Shown one piece after another: positions 21,869-32,295 of a stretch of 64,000 nucleotides of DNA; within the stretch, counting starts at the first letter, position 1, and each line of letters begins with the position of its first letter. The notes beneath the pieces were generated by a model. The model saw only the letters and a program-made list of their open reading frames with translations. It ran no database searches and was not told the origin of the DNA. Both the position numbers and the translations under genes were made by a program. This stretch comes from Buddleja alternifolia (taxonomy: Eukaryota > Streptophyta > Magnoliopsida > Lamiales > Scrophulariaceae), in contig CM033406.1 of the NCBI GenBank assembly GCA_019426215.1, positions 5,037,001-5,101,000 of the forward strand, given 5' to 3'.

Positions 21869-22981
21869 TTAAAAAGCACAAACTCTAATCAAGCTGGTTC
21901 GACTTGATATTGACCCTTAAAATAATCTAATTATCAATCATGTCAATATATACATATTACTTAATAATTTTATATTTTCTAATGCTCTATTTCAATTTCT
22001 TATATATATAATATACTTAGCTTTATTTCAAGATATCAACTCTACGTTACCATTGTCAACTTTTGTTATCATGTAACTTTGGTTACTGTACATAGATAAT
22101 TAACTACATATGTATAATACTAAATTAAATAGGTCAAAGGAATGCTAGAGAACAAAAAGAAAAAATTAAAACTAGTGACATAATAAAATATGGGACTGTA
22201 AAGCTAGAAGAGAAGAATAATATATGGAGGGTATATTTTGCATTACAATCGATGCAATTTGTTCTAAAAATATAAGGATATTTTGGTCTATTATTCAACA
22301 CAAAAAAGAAATTGGAGTTCCACATCAAATTTGGGATAGCAAATATCAAAACCCTACTTTTTATTTTAATTTCAAATTAATTTTCAAAATTTCAATCTTG
22401 TGAAAACATGAAAGAAAGTATTTACAATAATAAATGAAGAAAATTATATAAAAATGTTAGATTTCAACATAAAAAGTAAACTTTGTTCTACTATTTATTG
22501 ATCCAAAAACTCCAAAAGGAAAATATTTCATAAATAAAAAATGAATTGATTAATTCTAAACTTAAAAAATCAAGAGTAATTTTGTGAAAAAAATTTATTA
22601 ATCCTAAATGTTAGGTTTTTGCAATAAAAAATTAGTGGAGTGGATATTTTATTTTTCTTGAAATTTATAATATAAAAAACTATTTCAAATTTTCTTTTAA
22701 TAGTGTTCCCTAATTAATAGGGCAAGAGAGGTGGGGGGAATCGCAATTTGTTGTAAATGAATTGGGCAACCTACAGTCTAAGAAAAGGAACATTAACAAG
22801 TTTTGCTGCAACTAAAATTAGTGGAAATGAGAAGAACCATGCAAACCTCGAAACAAACTCCGAGTTTTCTTGACTAAATCCCCACTTACATCGTCCGTAC
22901 GACTATACTCTGCCTCATAATCCAATCCAAAAAAAACATGTATAAGGCCTTCACCCCACCTCATCGCCTTTCCATATGTAG
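21869..22981. other. AT-rich intergenic DNA upstream of the small membrane-protein gene
   Basis: No coding or repeat signature recognised. The last few hundred bases presumably hold the promoter of the gene at 23081. Confidence 0.5.
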
Positions 22982-23000
22982 TATATATATATATATATAG
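22982..23000 (+). promoter_or_regulatory. (TA)n run, possible TATA element
   Basis: An alternating TA tract ends about 80 bp upstream of the ATG at 23081. The position suits a core promoter with a short leader; this rests on position and sequence only. Confidence 0.35.
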
Positions 23001-23080
23001 AAATTACCTTGTAGTATTTCATCTCAACTTATTCTTTTACATTATAATCCCATAATTGTATTTCATCTCACTCATTCAAA

Positions 23081-24230
23081 ATGGCATTCAACACTCTGGT
23101 TAGTAATTACCTCTGATCAATCAAGAGTCACTTTATAACATGCATGTTTACCTTTTCTTTGGACACTAATTAGTATTTGCATTTGACACATGAATTGCTA
23201 TATATATTTAACAGAAACAATGCAGATCATCAATGCAAACCCACAATTTGTCCATTACACGGAGCTTGGCAACATCCACCACTCCCAGATTTGCTGCTGC
23301 CAGCGCAACTAGTACTGCAGTACATGAGGCGCACAGTAGTACTAGAGGTGGACGCATGACGGCTACATTTGGGCAGATGTGGATGGTGATAGGGCTATTA
23401 GGAGGAATGGTGGGGATTGCTTGTTGCATGGGGATTCACACAGCCAAGCAACAGCTCCTCCATTCCCCCTCCGTTCATGTTAGCAAGAAAAGGAGAGAGT
23501 CTGTCCCCGAGGTAGATAATCCAGATGCTATTATTCGATCATCAGACAATTTCACCAACAAGTCGTTCCTCAGGAAGGTTGGTCATATTCAGGACAACAA
23601 GCTCGGACGCCGCCCTAATTCATACACTCGGTATCCATCTATATTCCACTTCTTCTTTCTATGTATATACTATATAACATATCATTATTATTATTAATAT
23701 TATTATTGTAAAAGTAAGACTTTTAAAGTGTTTGGATAAAACGTGATTATAAACTTTTGAAATCTTAATAATGAATTTTTTAAGATTTGAATGATCAAAT
23801 TACATAAATTTGTATAATCCTAAAAATAAAGCAGTTTATACATGATTTCTAAGCGAAATTATAAGATTCTAACATGTCCAAAGCTTCTGTCAAAGCGCTC
23901 GAAAACATGATATGCCCGTTGATATCAAAGTATTCACATTACTCTGATCATATTAGAAATTGTTCTCCAAAACCAATTGGTAGGAATAGAAATCAATCAC
24001 AATTGCTCACGTTGTAACCAAACCAATTACACATAAAAATAAAATTAAAGTTGACACATGTTTTGAGCTCGACTAGATGAAATCTGAGCTGGAGTCAAAT
24101 AGCGCTTTTTGCAGCCTAATTTGTTTTGCTTGGGGTTAACCATGGTTTTGTTGTGCGTTTTGGTTAATGAAGTATATTTGGCAGGTCTAGGGACGTTGAG
24201 ACCTTAAAATCACTTGGAATCCAGGATTGA
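23081..24230 (+). CDS. Small three-exon gene, 159-aa probable mitochondrial membrane protein, function unknown
   Basis: Coding exons 23081-23098, 23215-23630 and 24185-24230 (18+416+46 = 480 nt, stop TGA) join with GT-AG introns (CTG^GTTAGT...TTTAACAG^AAA; ACTCG^GTATCC...TTGGCAG^GTC) and keep the frame exactly. The N-terminus (MAFNTLKQCRSSM, then NLSITRSLATSTTPRFAAA) is rich in Arg, Ser and Thr and lacks acidic residues, like a mitochondrial presequence. One hydrophobic segment (MWMVIGLLGGMVGIACCMGI, about residues 70-89) is followed by a polar, basic C-terminal domain with KKRRESVPEVDNPD and the end RDVETLKSLGIQD. I do not recognise the family. The clean splice structure and ordinary codon use argue for a real host gene. 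A 3' untranslated region probably runs to about 24400. Confidence 0.75.
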
Positions 24231-24318
24231 GCAGGATAAATTAGTGTGTGCTCGCGCAGGTGCTGATGTTGATGCTGATTTGGTCACATATTATGTGGCT
24301 GGGCATTGTAAATGCTAG

Positions 24319-24352
<34 letters not shown>
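24319..24352. repeat. (AT)n microsatellite
   Basis: About 17 AT units in the presumed 3' UTR. The paralogous position in copy B (near 31020) has only CTATATAA, so the run expanded after the duplication. Confidence 0.9.
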
Positions 24353-24354
<2 letters not shown>

Positions 24355-24872
24355 GCAATAAGTTAGTTTTAGTTTTTAGTTTTCATGGGAGCGATGTCCT
24401 TTGACACTTTATTATTTACTTTGTTTCTGTCCAGTAAATAATAAGGACCCCCTTGATTACTTGTAGTACATCGCCAAACAGCAAACAACAATGACTTATC
24501 CAAGAATCCAAGCAAAGAAAGTATACATTTATCCAAGAATCAAGTACTCGAAAACAGCTAAGTCTATAGTTGATCCTTGAGAGAAGTGGTGCATGTCACA
24601 TTTGCAACTCCCCCAACTAAATTAGTACTAACAAACAAGGGCATCATAGTTAAGTCAATGCTGAATATCCTCCCTCCTGTTAGTAAAGTGGGGTAGCTTA
24701 ATGGACATAAGTCCCTCTCCCCAAATGAAGGGAAGAAAGCAACAAATCATAGACACATAGCTAAGATAAATAAAAGCACGGTGATTGACACGGAATCCAT
24801 TGTATCATAGAAATGATCATAACGAATGGCAGCATCAACACTTCTACCAAAGAAAAATACCTACTTCACCAA

Positions 24873-25565
24873 TCTATATCTATATTATACTAAAAGTGTG
24901 GATATCATAGTGTTTGTTCCAATTGTGATTTTACACTTTTACCCTCAACTATGTATTGAAAATGAGTACAAATTAGCCCAAACTTATCCCACCACTTACC
25001 TTAAAAAAATGAATGGTAATAAAAGAGAAGCTGCATGGTCACCTTACACTAAATTAATTACCATTACTATATAGACTAGAATTCTAAGAGCCATATTCCT
25101 AATTCTATATAAGGTGAAAATTAGTAGCAAACACTCACTTTCATTAGCCATGCCGATTTAGTATAGATACCAATTGTTAAATGATTTTTTCATAATTGCG
25201 TTTTGTTTAGTTGCATACATACATAACTATGGCGGCATTGGTATGGAGGATGCAAATGCAATCTATAATATGTACAAGTTAACTATGGCGGTGTTCGCGA
25301 ACAGGTTGCAACTGTAAAATTTCTTTTAGAGGTGCACTACTATGGTCTGAACGGGATCAACTGGCAATTCTTGTGCAATTTAGACTCTAAATCTATTTTC
25401 TTCTTTTTTCAGTTTTATACTATAGTTAAATACATTCAATATCAAAATGTTTCATATGAACAAGTTTGAATTTTTTCTTTATATTTCTAGATATAGTACT
25501 TGAATATTGAAATTCTTTAGCATATAAATATGTATTCTACGTGCAACGCACGTACACTCTACTAG
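24873..25565 (+). mobile_element. Non-autonomous Helitron, 693 bp
   Basis: It starts TCTATATCTATATTATAC and ends CTAG at 25562-25565. About 11 bp before the end lies a hairpin, ACGTGC-AAC-GCACGT (25539-25553). It sits between A and T with no target duplication, the Helitron rule. Copy B shows the unoccupied site: CTTCACGATAAAGG near 32317 against CTTCACCAA|element|TAAAAGG here. No Rep/helicase gene is present. Confidence 0.9.
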
Positions 25566-26543
25566 TAAAAGGAAAAAGTAACAAGAAAGACACGGACATG
25601 TGAGAGTATTAATCTTGCGACATTTGTATTACAATGACGATCCAAAGAATCACTAATGAAACTAACCAATACTGTCAAGCGTTGTAAATATGTGTGCTCT
25701 TCTATATATGATTGTGTGTGTATATATAGCTTCTTTAAACAAGAAAAAACAGTGGCGTACTTTTCAAATGGTAGTTTTTGCTCACCATCTCGCTTGATAA
25801 CCAGTCGTACTTTATAAATATAGTCTTGTAATAGTGGTGCTGTATCGAAATTCTTAACGATTTAAATTCAATTTGCTCACTCACCGCACATATAGGCCCT
25901 ATGCTCTCTATAAACTCAATGCTCTGACGATAACACTACGCCAGACCAATTTTATCCTCTATTACCCAAACAACCATAACTGTAACCATGAGAGACTCAA
26001 TCCAAGTTTTGCAAAGCAATTTCGTAAAATATGTTGCCACCCTCAGAAGTTCCTTCGTGTGACAAGCACATTCAAACAATAAAAGAAAAAACTCTAGTCA
26101 TCCAAAAAAAAATTGTAGTCAATTGTCTAGGTTGAAGAAAGGGAAAGAGTAAGACATTGAAAAACCACAATATTGAATCTTTAGCTATTTCATGTAGTTA
26201 CTGTATCGCTACGTAACATAACCACTACAACAAGCATAAACATGCCAACAAAAGGCCAATTGTAGCAACAGACAAATATTGTGATGCCAACGTTTCGTCA
26301 AAGTGAAAAGCCAACTTGAATGATCTTTCGCTACAAGCACCTAATGATCTCAAAACAAACACCGATAGAATAGAAAAATACCAACTTGAATTTCCAAAAT
26401 GAAGCAAACTTAACAAGCATATCCAACTTGCATAGAATACCAGCAAAGAATGCCAAAAACAAAAACAAAAACAAAAAAGAAAATTGCCCCCAAGTGGAGC
26501 CGATATATAACTATTTCGACAGGACCAAGTTCACCTACTAGAA

Positions 26544-27157
26544 TGTTAGGTATTTGTCCACAATAATAAATAAACAATAAAATGGTAGGTGGCCATCAAA
26601 GTTGAATTACTCCAACCAACTTGTTTTGAACGGTGGGAATTTTAACCAATGGGAGGAGTTTTGGTTGGTGGAAATTGTGCTATAAATAGCAGCCTTCCAT
26701 TGCTCATTTGAGGCATCCCAAACCGAGAGAAAAACATAGAGAGCAAAGTGTGTGTAGTGTAGTATATACTAGGAAAAGTGTAGTGTATATTAGGGAAAGC
26801 AATTTGTGGTAGATACAAATTGTACTACACGGGAAACACTTGTGGGGTTTTTCTTTCGGGGCAATACAAAGGAGGCTTGAGAGTAGTGTTCTATATAACT
26901 TTGAGAGTGGTTGTACAAGAGTGATTTTCTTGAGTTTGTCTATAAACTCAAGTGTGTATTTTTTGTACCGGTAAATTTCTCTCATAGTGGAAGAACGGAA
27001 ACTCTCGTGGACGTAGGCGGATTTTGCCGAACCACGTAAATCATGAGTGCATTATAGTTATATTCTTCGGGTATTATTTTGTCATTTACTTGTTGGTGGA
27101 ACTTGCCGAATCTTAATAAGTTAAATCTCGGGCCCAAAACTTCCGCTGCGCCCAACA
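26544..27157 (+). repeat. Copia-4 5' LTR (614 bp)
   Basis: Begins TGTTAGGTATTTGTCC and ends CTTCCGCTGCGCCCAACA. A TATAAATAG element at about 26680 and a short leader are consistent with a U3 promoter. Confidence 0.9.
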
Positions 27158-27159
27158 AG

Positions 27160-27172
27160 TGGTATCAGAGCC
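27160..27172 (+). other. Primer-binding site, initiator Met tRNA type
   Basis: TGGTATCAGAGCC two bases after the 5' LTR matches the 3' end of plant initiator tRNA-Met, the usual copia primer. Confidence 0.9.
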
Positions 27173-27212
27173 ATTTGGTTAAGGGTTGATAAATCGAGAT
27201 TTATTTATTAAG

Positions 27213-28514
27213 ATGGAGGGCACGCCGAGGCCAAATACATTTACGGTGCAACAATTTGATGGCAAAGGGAATTTCACGCTTTGGCAAAGAAGGGTGAAAG
27301 ACCTCCTAATTCAACATGGCTTGGCACTGGTGCTGAAGGGAGAGGAGGCGAAACCGAAGGATATGGAAAGTGCACGGTGGAAAGATTTGGAATTGCGTTG
27401 TGTTAGCACAATTCGATTTTGTATTGCAGACAACATTATTAATAATGTTGTGGATGATGATTCTGAAGATTCGGCACCAAAGTTGTGGGCAAAGTTAGAG
27501 AACTTGTATCTCGGGAAGTCTTTGTCTACAAAATTGCATCTGAAGCGGCAACTCTATAGGCTGAAGATGCTGGAGGGTGATAGTCTGATGGATCACATGA
27601 ACCAGTTTAACGGACTGGTGGACCAACTTCGAAAAGTTGGGGTTAAGGTCGAGGAAGAAGATAAAGTCCTTTTACTTCTTACCTCGCTCCCGGATTCATA
27701 TGATAGTCTAGTGACGACGTTGCTATACGGGAAAGATACACTAGACTTGGAGTATGTGAGTGCATCACTTTTGTCTCACGAAAAACAAAGGAAGGCAAAC
27801 CAGGAGGTGGGACATGAGTCTGTGCTGGTTACTCGAGGAATGAATCGGTACGGGAGGTCATCTGGTGGTGAATCTGCGAGCAGCAGGTCAGATTCAAAGA
27901 CCAGGGTGAAGGGTAGGAGATGCTACCATTGCCACGAGGAAGGCCATTATAAAAGGAATTGTCCTAATAGAGGGAGGGACAATGTTAATAATGGTGGTGG
28001 TGGTGATGCTGTAGTGGCATACGATGGAGATGTCTTCACAGTCTCTACTCGTATGGATACTTCGTCTCGGGATGGATGGATTTTAGATTCTGGATGTGTA
28101 ATGCATGTATGCTCCAAGAAGGATTATTTTGATTCGCTCCAAGAAAAAAGGGCATGTACTTTGTCATTAGGTGATGGTTCTACTTGTAGAATCATGGGTA
28201 TGGGAGTGGTGAAAATCAAAATGTTTGATGGAGTAGATCGTACTTTGGGTGGTGTGGCATATGTCCCAAAGATGCGAAGGAATCTAATTTCCATGAGCCA
28301 ATTGGACTCCGAGGGCTGTGAGTATTCAGCTGGAGGTGGAGTCCTGAAAATCACACTTGGCGGAAAGGTCCTAATGAAAGTAGAGAAGTATGAAAACTTG
28401 TATCGTCTGGTGACCTCAAAGGATAACTGGGAGCAATTTGTGGTAGATACAAATTGTACTACACGGGAAACACTTGTGGGGTTTTTCTTTCGGGGCAATA
28501 CAAAGGAGGCTTGA
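27213..28514 (+). CDS. Copia-4 gag-protease ORF, fused at its end to LTR sequence
   Basis: Open from the ATG at 27213 (MEGTPRPNTFTVQQFDGKG) to 28514, 433 residues. The N-terminal gag domain (LWQRRVKDLLIQHGL, LWAKLENLYLGKSLSTKLHL, LLLLTSLPDSYDSLVTTLL) is followed by a zinc knuckle CYHCHEEGHYKRNCP near residue 245 and a protease-like segment with WILDSGCVMHVCSKKDYF near 295, keeping the DSG motif. The rest (YVPKMRRNLISMSQLDSEG) is the normal protease-to-integrase linker. From about 28432 the frame runs into 3' LTR sequence, so the last 27 residues are not original. Wording is Tnt1/Tork-like. It could yield a gag protein but no polymerase. Confidence 0.85.
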   Translation: MEGTPRPNTFTVQQFDGKGNFTLWQRRVKDLLIQHGLALVLKGEEAKPKDMESARWKDLELRCVSTIRFCIADNIINNVVDDDSEDSAPKLWAKLENLYLGKSLSTKLHLKRQLYRLKMLEGDSLMDHMNQFNGLVDQLRKVGVKVEEEDKVLLLLTSLPDSYDSLVTTLLYGKDTLDLEYVSASLLSHEKQRKANQEVGHESVLVTRGMNRYGRSSGGESASSRSDSKTRVKGRRCYHCHEEGHYKRNCPNRGRDNVNNGGGGDAVVAYDGDVFTVSTRMDTSSRDGWILDSGCVMHVCSKKDYFDSLQEKRACTLSLGDGSTCRIMGMGVVKIKMFDGVDRTLGGVAYVPKMRRNLISMSQLDSEGCEYSAGGGVLKITLGGKVLMKVEKYENLYRLVTSKDNWEQFVVDTNCTTRETLVGFFFRGNTKEA

Positions 28515-28791
28515 GAGTAGTGTTCTATATAACTTTGAGAGTGGTTGTACAAGAGTGATTTTCTTGAGTTTGTCTATAAACTCAAGTGTGTATTTTTTGT
28601 ACCAGTAAATTTCTCTCATAGTGGAAGAACGGAAACTCTCGTGGACGTAGGCGGATTTTGCCGAACCACGTAAATCATGAGTGCATTATAGTTATATTCT
28701 TCGGGTATTATTTTGTCATTTACTTGTTGGTGGAACTTGCCGAATCTTAATAAGTTAAATCTCAGACTCAAAACTTCCGCTGCGCCCAACA
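28432..28791 (+). repeat. Copia-4 truncated 3' LTR (360 bp)
   Basis: Corresponds to 26798-27157. I see about four or five differences over 360 bp (for example ACCGGTAA/ACCAGTAA and CTCGGGCCC/CTCAGACTC). Confidence 0.9.
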
Positions 28792-28940
28792 TAGAATACA
28801 TGGTATCCCAACACTTAAAACGCAGAAAAGCATTTTGTCCAATTTACCAGTAACTACCATCTCATCAATTTTGAACGAATTCAAAATAATAATATAGTTA
28901 AATAATAATTAGAGCCTTACCCACAATTAGCATCGATACC

Positions 28941-30000
28941 TAGGGATGGCAACGGGCCGGTTCCGGGTCGGTTCTTGAGGATCCGGAACAGGAACCGCAT
29001 AAGTTTTTGGGACCCGAAACTGGACCGGAGCCGCATAATCAAGGACCCGGAACCGCCAGGACCCGGAACCGCTATACCCGCGAGTATTGTTTTTACACTA
29101 CACTCGCGGGTACCCGCGAGTTTGGAACCAGAACCGGAACCACAAAACCTTTTCTTTTTTTTTGGGATAGAATTTTGCCTTTTTTCTTTTCCTTTTTTTG
29201 TATTTTTTCTTTTTTTTAATTACTTTTTCTTCTATACGTTCTCCATATGCACGTAAATAATATTATAATACGGATTGAAAAAGACCGGAGTCGAATAAAA
29301 TTGACGTTACCTAATACTCATATCATCAAAAATCTTATACACTGCTATACTCACAGCTGCATCAATCAAGAATCAAAATCTTTGGCTTACAGCTACAACA
29401 AGCAACCAATGATCAAAACTTTAATCTTAAACACATTCTGGAACCATGATTTGATAACAAAGCTAAACAATCAGATACATGAAATAAAAATACAGTACAC
29501 TCATTCACTTATTAACTTGGTAAAAACTATCCCTCTCAAAGATTCAACTTATGATTTTTGCAACAAGTAATGGACGGTGGCTACGGCGACGGTGGGCTTC
29601 TGTTTGGGGATATCACCCTTCACTTCTGCGTTTTACTGTTTGGGTGTTGGGTTAGGATTTAATACTAACTACCGACAATCATGTACTTGAACGATTTCTC
29701 CGCCATTGATTAGGTTCGATTATCTGCGAAATCCGCACAAATTGCAATTACAGCTTCTTATTCTTTTCTCAGTTGGGGGAATTTAGCTATGAACTGAGAG
29801 AAGTACGGGGAGAATAGATATATGAATACGTATGTATTAAGTTTTAATTTGCATTTAAAAAAAAAGCGGTTCCGGGTTGGTTCCGGGTTCAACCCGGAAC
29901 CGCTAGGAACCCGATTAATTGGAATCGGATCCGGTTAGAGCTGGGGAACCGGAACCGCCGGGGCGGTTCCGGGTTCAACCCGGATCCGTTGCCATCCCTA
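28941..30000. mobile_element. Non-autonomous hAT element, 1060 bp, TSD TCGATACC
   Basis: Terminal inverted repeats TAGGGATGGCAACGG match perfectly for 15 bp, and the 8-bp duplication TCGATACC lies at 28933-28940 and 30001-30008. Both ends carry many GGTTCCGGGT/ACCCGGAACC motifs in inverted and direct orientation, with an AT-rich core. No transposase is encoded. Copy B keeps an unoccupied site (AGCAATGATACCCACTTC near 38410). Confidence 0.95.
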
Positions 30001-30159
30001 TCGATACCCCCCTCAACTTGGGTGCTTGTTTCTCCTGACATTTTATTTTCACATAAAGTCATACAACATTGAGATCTTTGTTTCATATGCATATATATGC
30101 CAAGCTTCATCCTGAAAAAGCAACTACCGATATCTTAAACTAAATATAAGAACCCAAAT

Positions 30160-30943
30160 GAACTATACACAACGTATTAAATTTCGGTTTCGGTGTACAT
30201 TTCTGAGTAGTATATTTAGGGAAATTTCAATGGAAATTTTGGGGATATCAAAAATTTCGATTTCGATTTTAGAGAAATTATGGAAATTTATAGAAATACT
30301 TGGAAATTTTCAATAAAAATGTAGATAACTTTAATTATCATAATTATGCATCTTTTGCATAAATAATATTGTGTATTTAATATATGTATAGTGAATTTTG
30401 TTATGTAGTAAGACTAAAATTTGTGGCGAAAATATAAAATAAATATGATTTGAGAATTAAATAATAACATAATCTCCTACGAATTTCATTAAAACAAAGT
30501 AGTACAATTTTAATACAAATCGTCATATAAAACCACATTGAGTTTATCGGAGGAACGAAATCGCTATCATTGGTCTCTCTCTTTCTTCCACTTTTATACT
30601 GCATGTACAAATTATTAGTTAAATATTGACAGTATTCAGTCCATGACATTAAATGTTGGTATGGACTCATTTTGGATCTTATTTAAAAATAAATAGTTAA
30701 ATATTATTTTTAATTTTGGGAAATTTAGGAAATTTTCGGGAAATTTGATGAATTTCGGTAGATATTTAATAAAGTAATTTTTATTTAATTTTAAATTTCG
30801 GGTTTCGACAAAAGTTTCGGAAAATTTCGGTAGATATTCTGCAAAATTGGATCGAATGTGAGATTTCGCTTCAAGACCCCTGAAAATCCAAAATTTTGGT
30901 CGTAATTTCAACATTTCGAAGAAAATTTAAGACCATAATTATA
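30160..30943. repeat. Unclassified AT-rich repeat with recurrent TTTCGG/GAAATTT motifs
   Basis: TTTCGG, GGGAAATTT and TTTCGATTTCG recur from 30180 to 30930 on a TTTAAT-rich background. It lies exactly between copies A and B of the duplication. It could be a transposon, but no convincing TIR or TSD is seen. Confidence 0.5.
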
Positions 30944-31574
30944 CAGATGGTGTGTGCTGGCTGATGTTGATGCTGATTTGGTCACATATTATGTGGCTGG
31001 CCCTTGTAAATGCTAGTAATCTATATAAAGCAGCAATAAGTTAGTTTTAGTTTGTAGTGGGGTGGGGGTGGTTTTCATCACCCCGGATTACTTCTTGTAC
31101 ATCGCTACACATCAATGACTTATTATTGATAGAATATACCTATTCCTTTATCATGAACGGAAGCAAACCAAGAATACAATATTTATCCAAGAATCAAGTA
31201 CTTGAAACAACTACATCTGTAGTTGATCCTTGAGACAAGTGGTGCATGTCACATTGCCAATACACCAATGCAACTAAATTAGTAATAACAGGACAAGGAC
31301 ATCATATTTAAGTCAATACTGAAAATTTCATCAAAAAAGAAAAAGAAAAAAAAAACCAGTCAATATTGAACATCCTCCCTCCTATGAGGTGAGTAAAGTG
31401 GTAGTACAAGTCCAAGGGTAGGCAGCTTAACGATGGGTGAAAGAACACAAGTCTCCCTCGATAAATGAAGGGAAGAAAGTAACAAATTACAGACGCACAA
31501 CTGAAATAAATAAAAGCACGGTGATTGACATAGAAATGATAAAGAAAACTGGCATCAACACTTTCACCGAAGAA

Positions 31575-32295
31575 TGGAAAGAGATGGATCAAATAGAACT
31601 CACCTTTTGCTATCGAGAAGTTAATCAAGTTGTTGACCACCTAGCTAAAGAAGCAGTGAAACATCGTGGCTGTAAGGAGTATTTTGAATGCCAAGGGTTT
31701 TTGGAACAACTTCTGTGTTAGTGGTGGATTTAGAATTTTTGGTTAGTGGGGGTACCAGGAATTTTATCGAGGGGGTGAGATTGTTGTGATATAGCTATAC
31801 AATTTGTTAAGGGGGCCCCCCGTGGTACTGTACGCTATATTTATGGGAAAAAATATAATAAGGAATTAGGTTTAATTACAACTTTTGACATAATTTATAC
31901 TCTTATACCTCTTTTGTTATAGCCAGTATTTGGGGTTTTGGGGGAGCAAACTCAAAGTAAATGGAGAAAACGTGATATTTTTCGATCTTGAGGGGGGCGA
32001 AATTATTATAAAAAATTTTGTTAGGTAAAAAATTGATTTTTCAAAATTGAGGGGGGCATTTAATAATTTGAGTGGGGGCATTAATGTAATCTAGAAATTA
32101 AAATTAAAAAATATGGATATATTTTTAGAAAAAAAAAAATTAGTGGGGGCACCCCCTAGTTACACTTAGATCCGCCCCTGTTCTGCGTAGTGATATGGAA
32201 TGTAATAAGGCTCGTGTTTTGCATGGTAATAGGCCTGAAAAATTATCTTGTAATCTGATTTAAGTTTAATGCATTATCTGTTAAAAAAAAAAACG
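31575..32295 (+). mobile_element. 5'-truncated LINE tail with poly(A), split by a hAT MITE
   Basis: A short RNase H-like stretch (IELTFCYREVNQVVDHLAKEA) ends at the stop near 31721 and, past the nested MITE, the 3' tail continues (32189) to an A-run at 32283-32293. The direct repeats TTCACCGAAGAA (31563-31574) and TTCACCAAAGAA (32296-32307) look like its target duplication. Copy A keeps the single-copy version (TTCTACCAAAGAA at 24842). RNase H at the end of ORF2 and a poly(A) tail fit a plant L1-type LINE; everything upstream is missing. Confidence 0.8.
31719..32180. mobile_element. hAT-type MITE, 462 bp, TSD TTCTGYGT
   Basis: The left end TAGTGGTGGATTTAGAA and the right end, read on minus, CAGGGGCGGATCTAAG form imperfect inverted repeats. 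The 8-bp duplication is TTCTGTGT (31711-31718) and TTCTGCGT (32181-32188). The interior is rich in GGGGG tracts and has no ORF. It is nested in the LINE tail. Confidence 0.85.

Larger units (their letters stand above)
26544..28791 (+). mobile_element. Copia-4: internally deleted Tork-like copia element, TSD TAGAA
   Basis: 5' LTR 26544-27157, gag-protease ORF, then a 3' LTR lacking its first 254 bp (28432-28791). Target duplication TAGAA at 26539-26543 and 28792-28796. All of integrase, RT, RNase H, the polypurine tract and the U3 start of the 3' LTR are gone, yet both outer ends and the TSD are intact. The deletion therefore arose either before insertion, during replication, or afterwards within the copy. 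Few differences between the shared LTR parts point to a recent origin. Confidence 0.9.
24244..30144 (+). repeat. Segmental duplication, copy A (interrupted by insertions)
   Basis: Collinear with 30949-38557. Matching blocks include GATGTTGATGCTGATTTGG (24268 and 30963), GTAGTTGATCCTTGAGA-type sequence near 24560 and 31210, AAAAGCACGGTGATTGACA (24772 and 31511), GGTAGTTTTTGCTCACCATC (25769 and 32478), AGCTATTTCATGTAGTTAC (26184 and 38135) and CATACAACATTGAGATC (30059 and 38471). Insertions specific to copy A are the Helitron (24873-25565), copia-4 (26544-28791) and a hAT element (28941-30000). Nothing in it clearly codes. Confidence 0.85.

Noticed and set aside
23208..23429. Minus-strand frame opposite exon 2 of the small membrane-protein gene
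   Set aside because: Shadow frame; the plus strand has matching splice sites and a complete 160-codon structure.
26225..26446. Short minus frame in segmental copy A
   Set aside because: Not preserved in the matching part of copy B and no domain, so probably chance.
27160..27172. tRNA-like string
   Set aside because: It is the retrotransposon primer-binding site complementary to tRNA-Met, not a tRNA gene. The same applies at 46209 and 53189.
28124..28552. Minus-strand frame over the copia-4 gag end and LTR
   Set aside because: Antisense to a well-supported gag-protease frame; no recognisable domain.
28975..29219. Frames rich in Pro, Gly and Arg at the left end of the 1060-bp hAT element
   Set aside because: Produced by GGTTCCGGGT-type repeats in the transposon end; no protein family.
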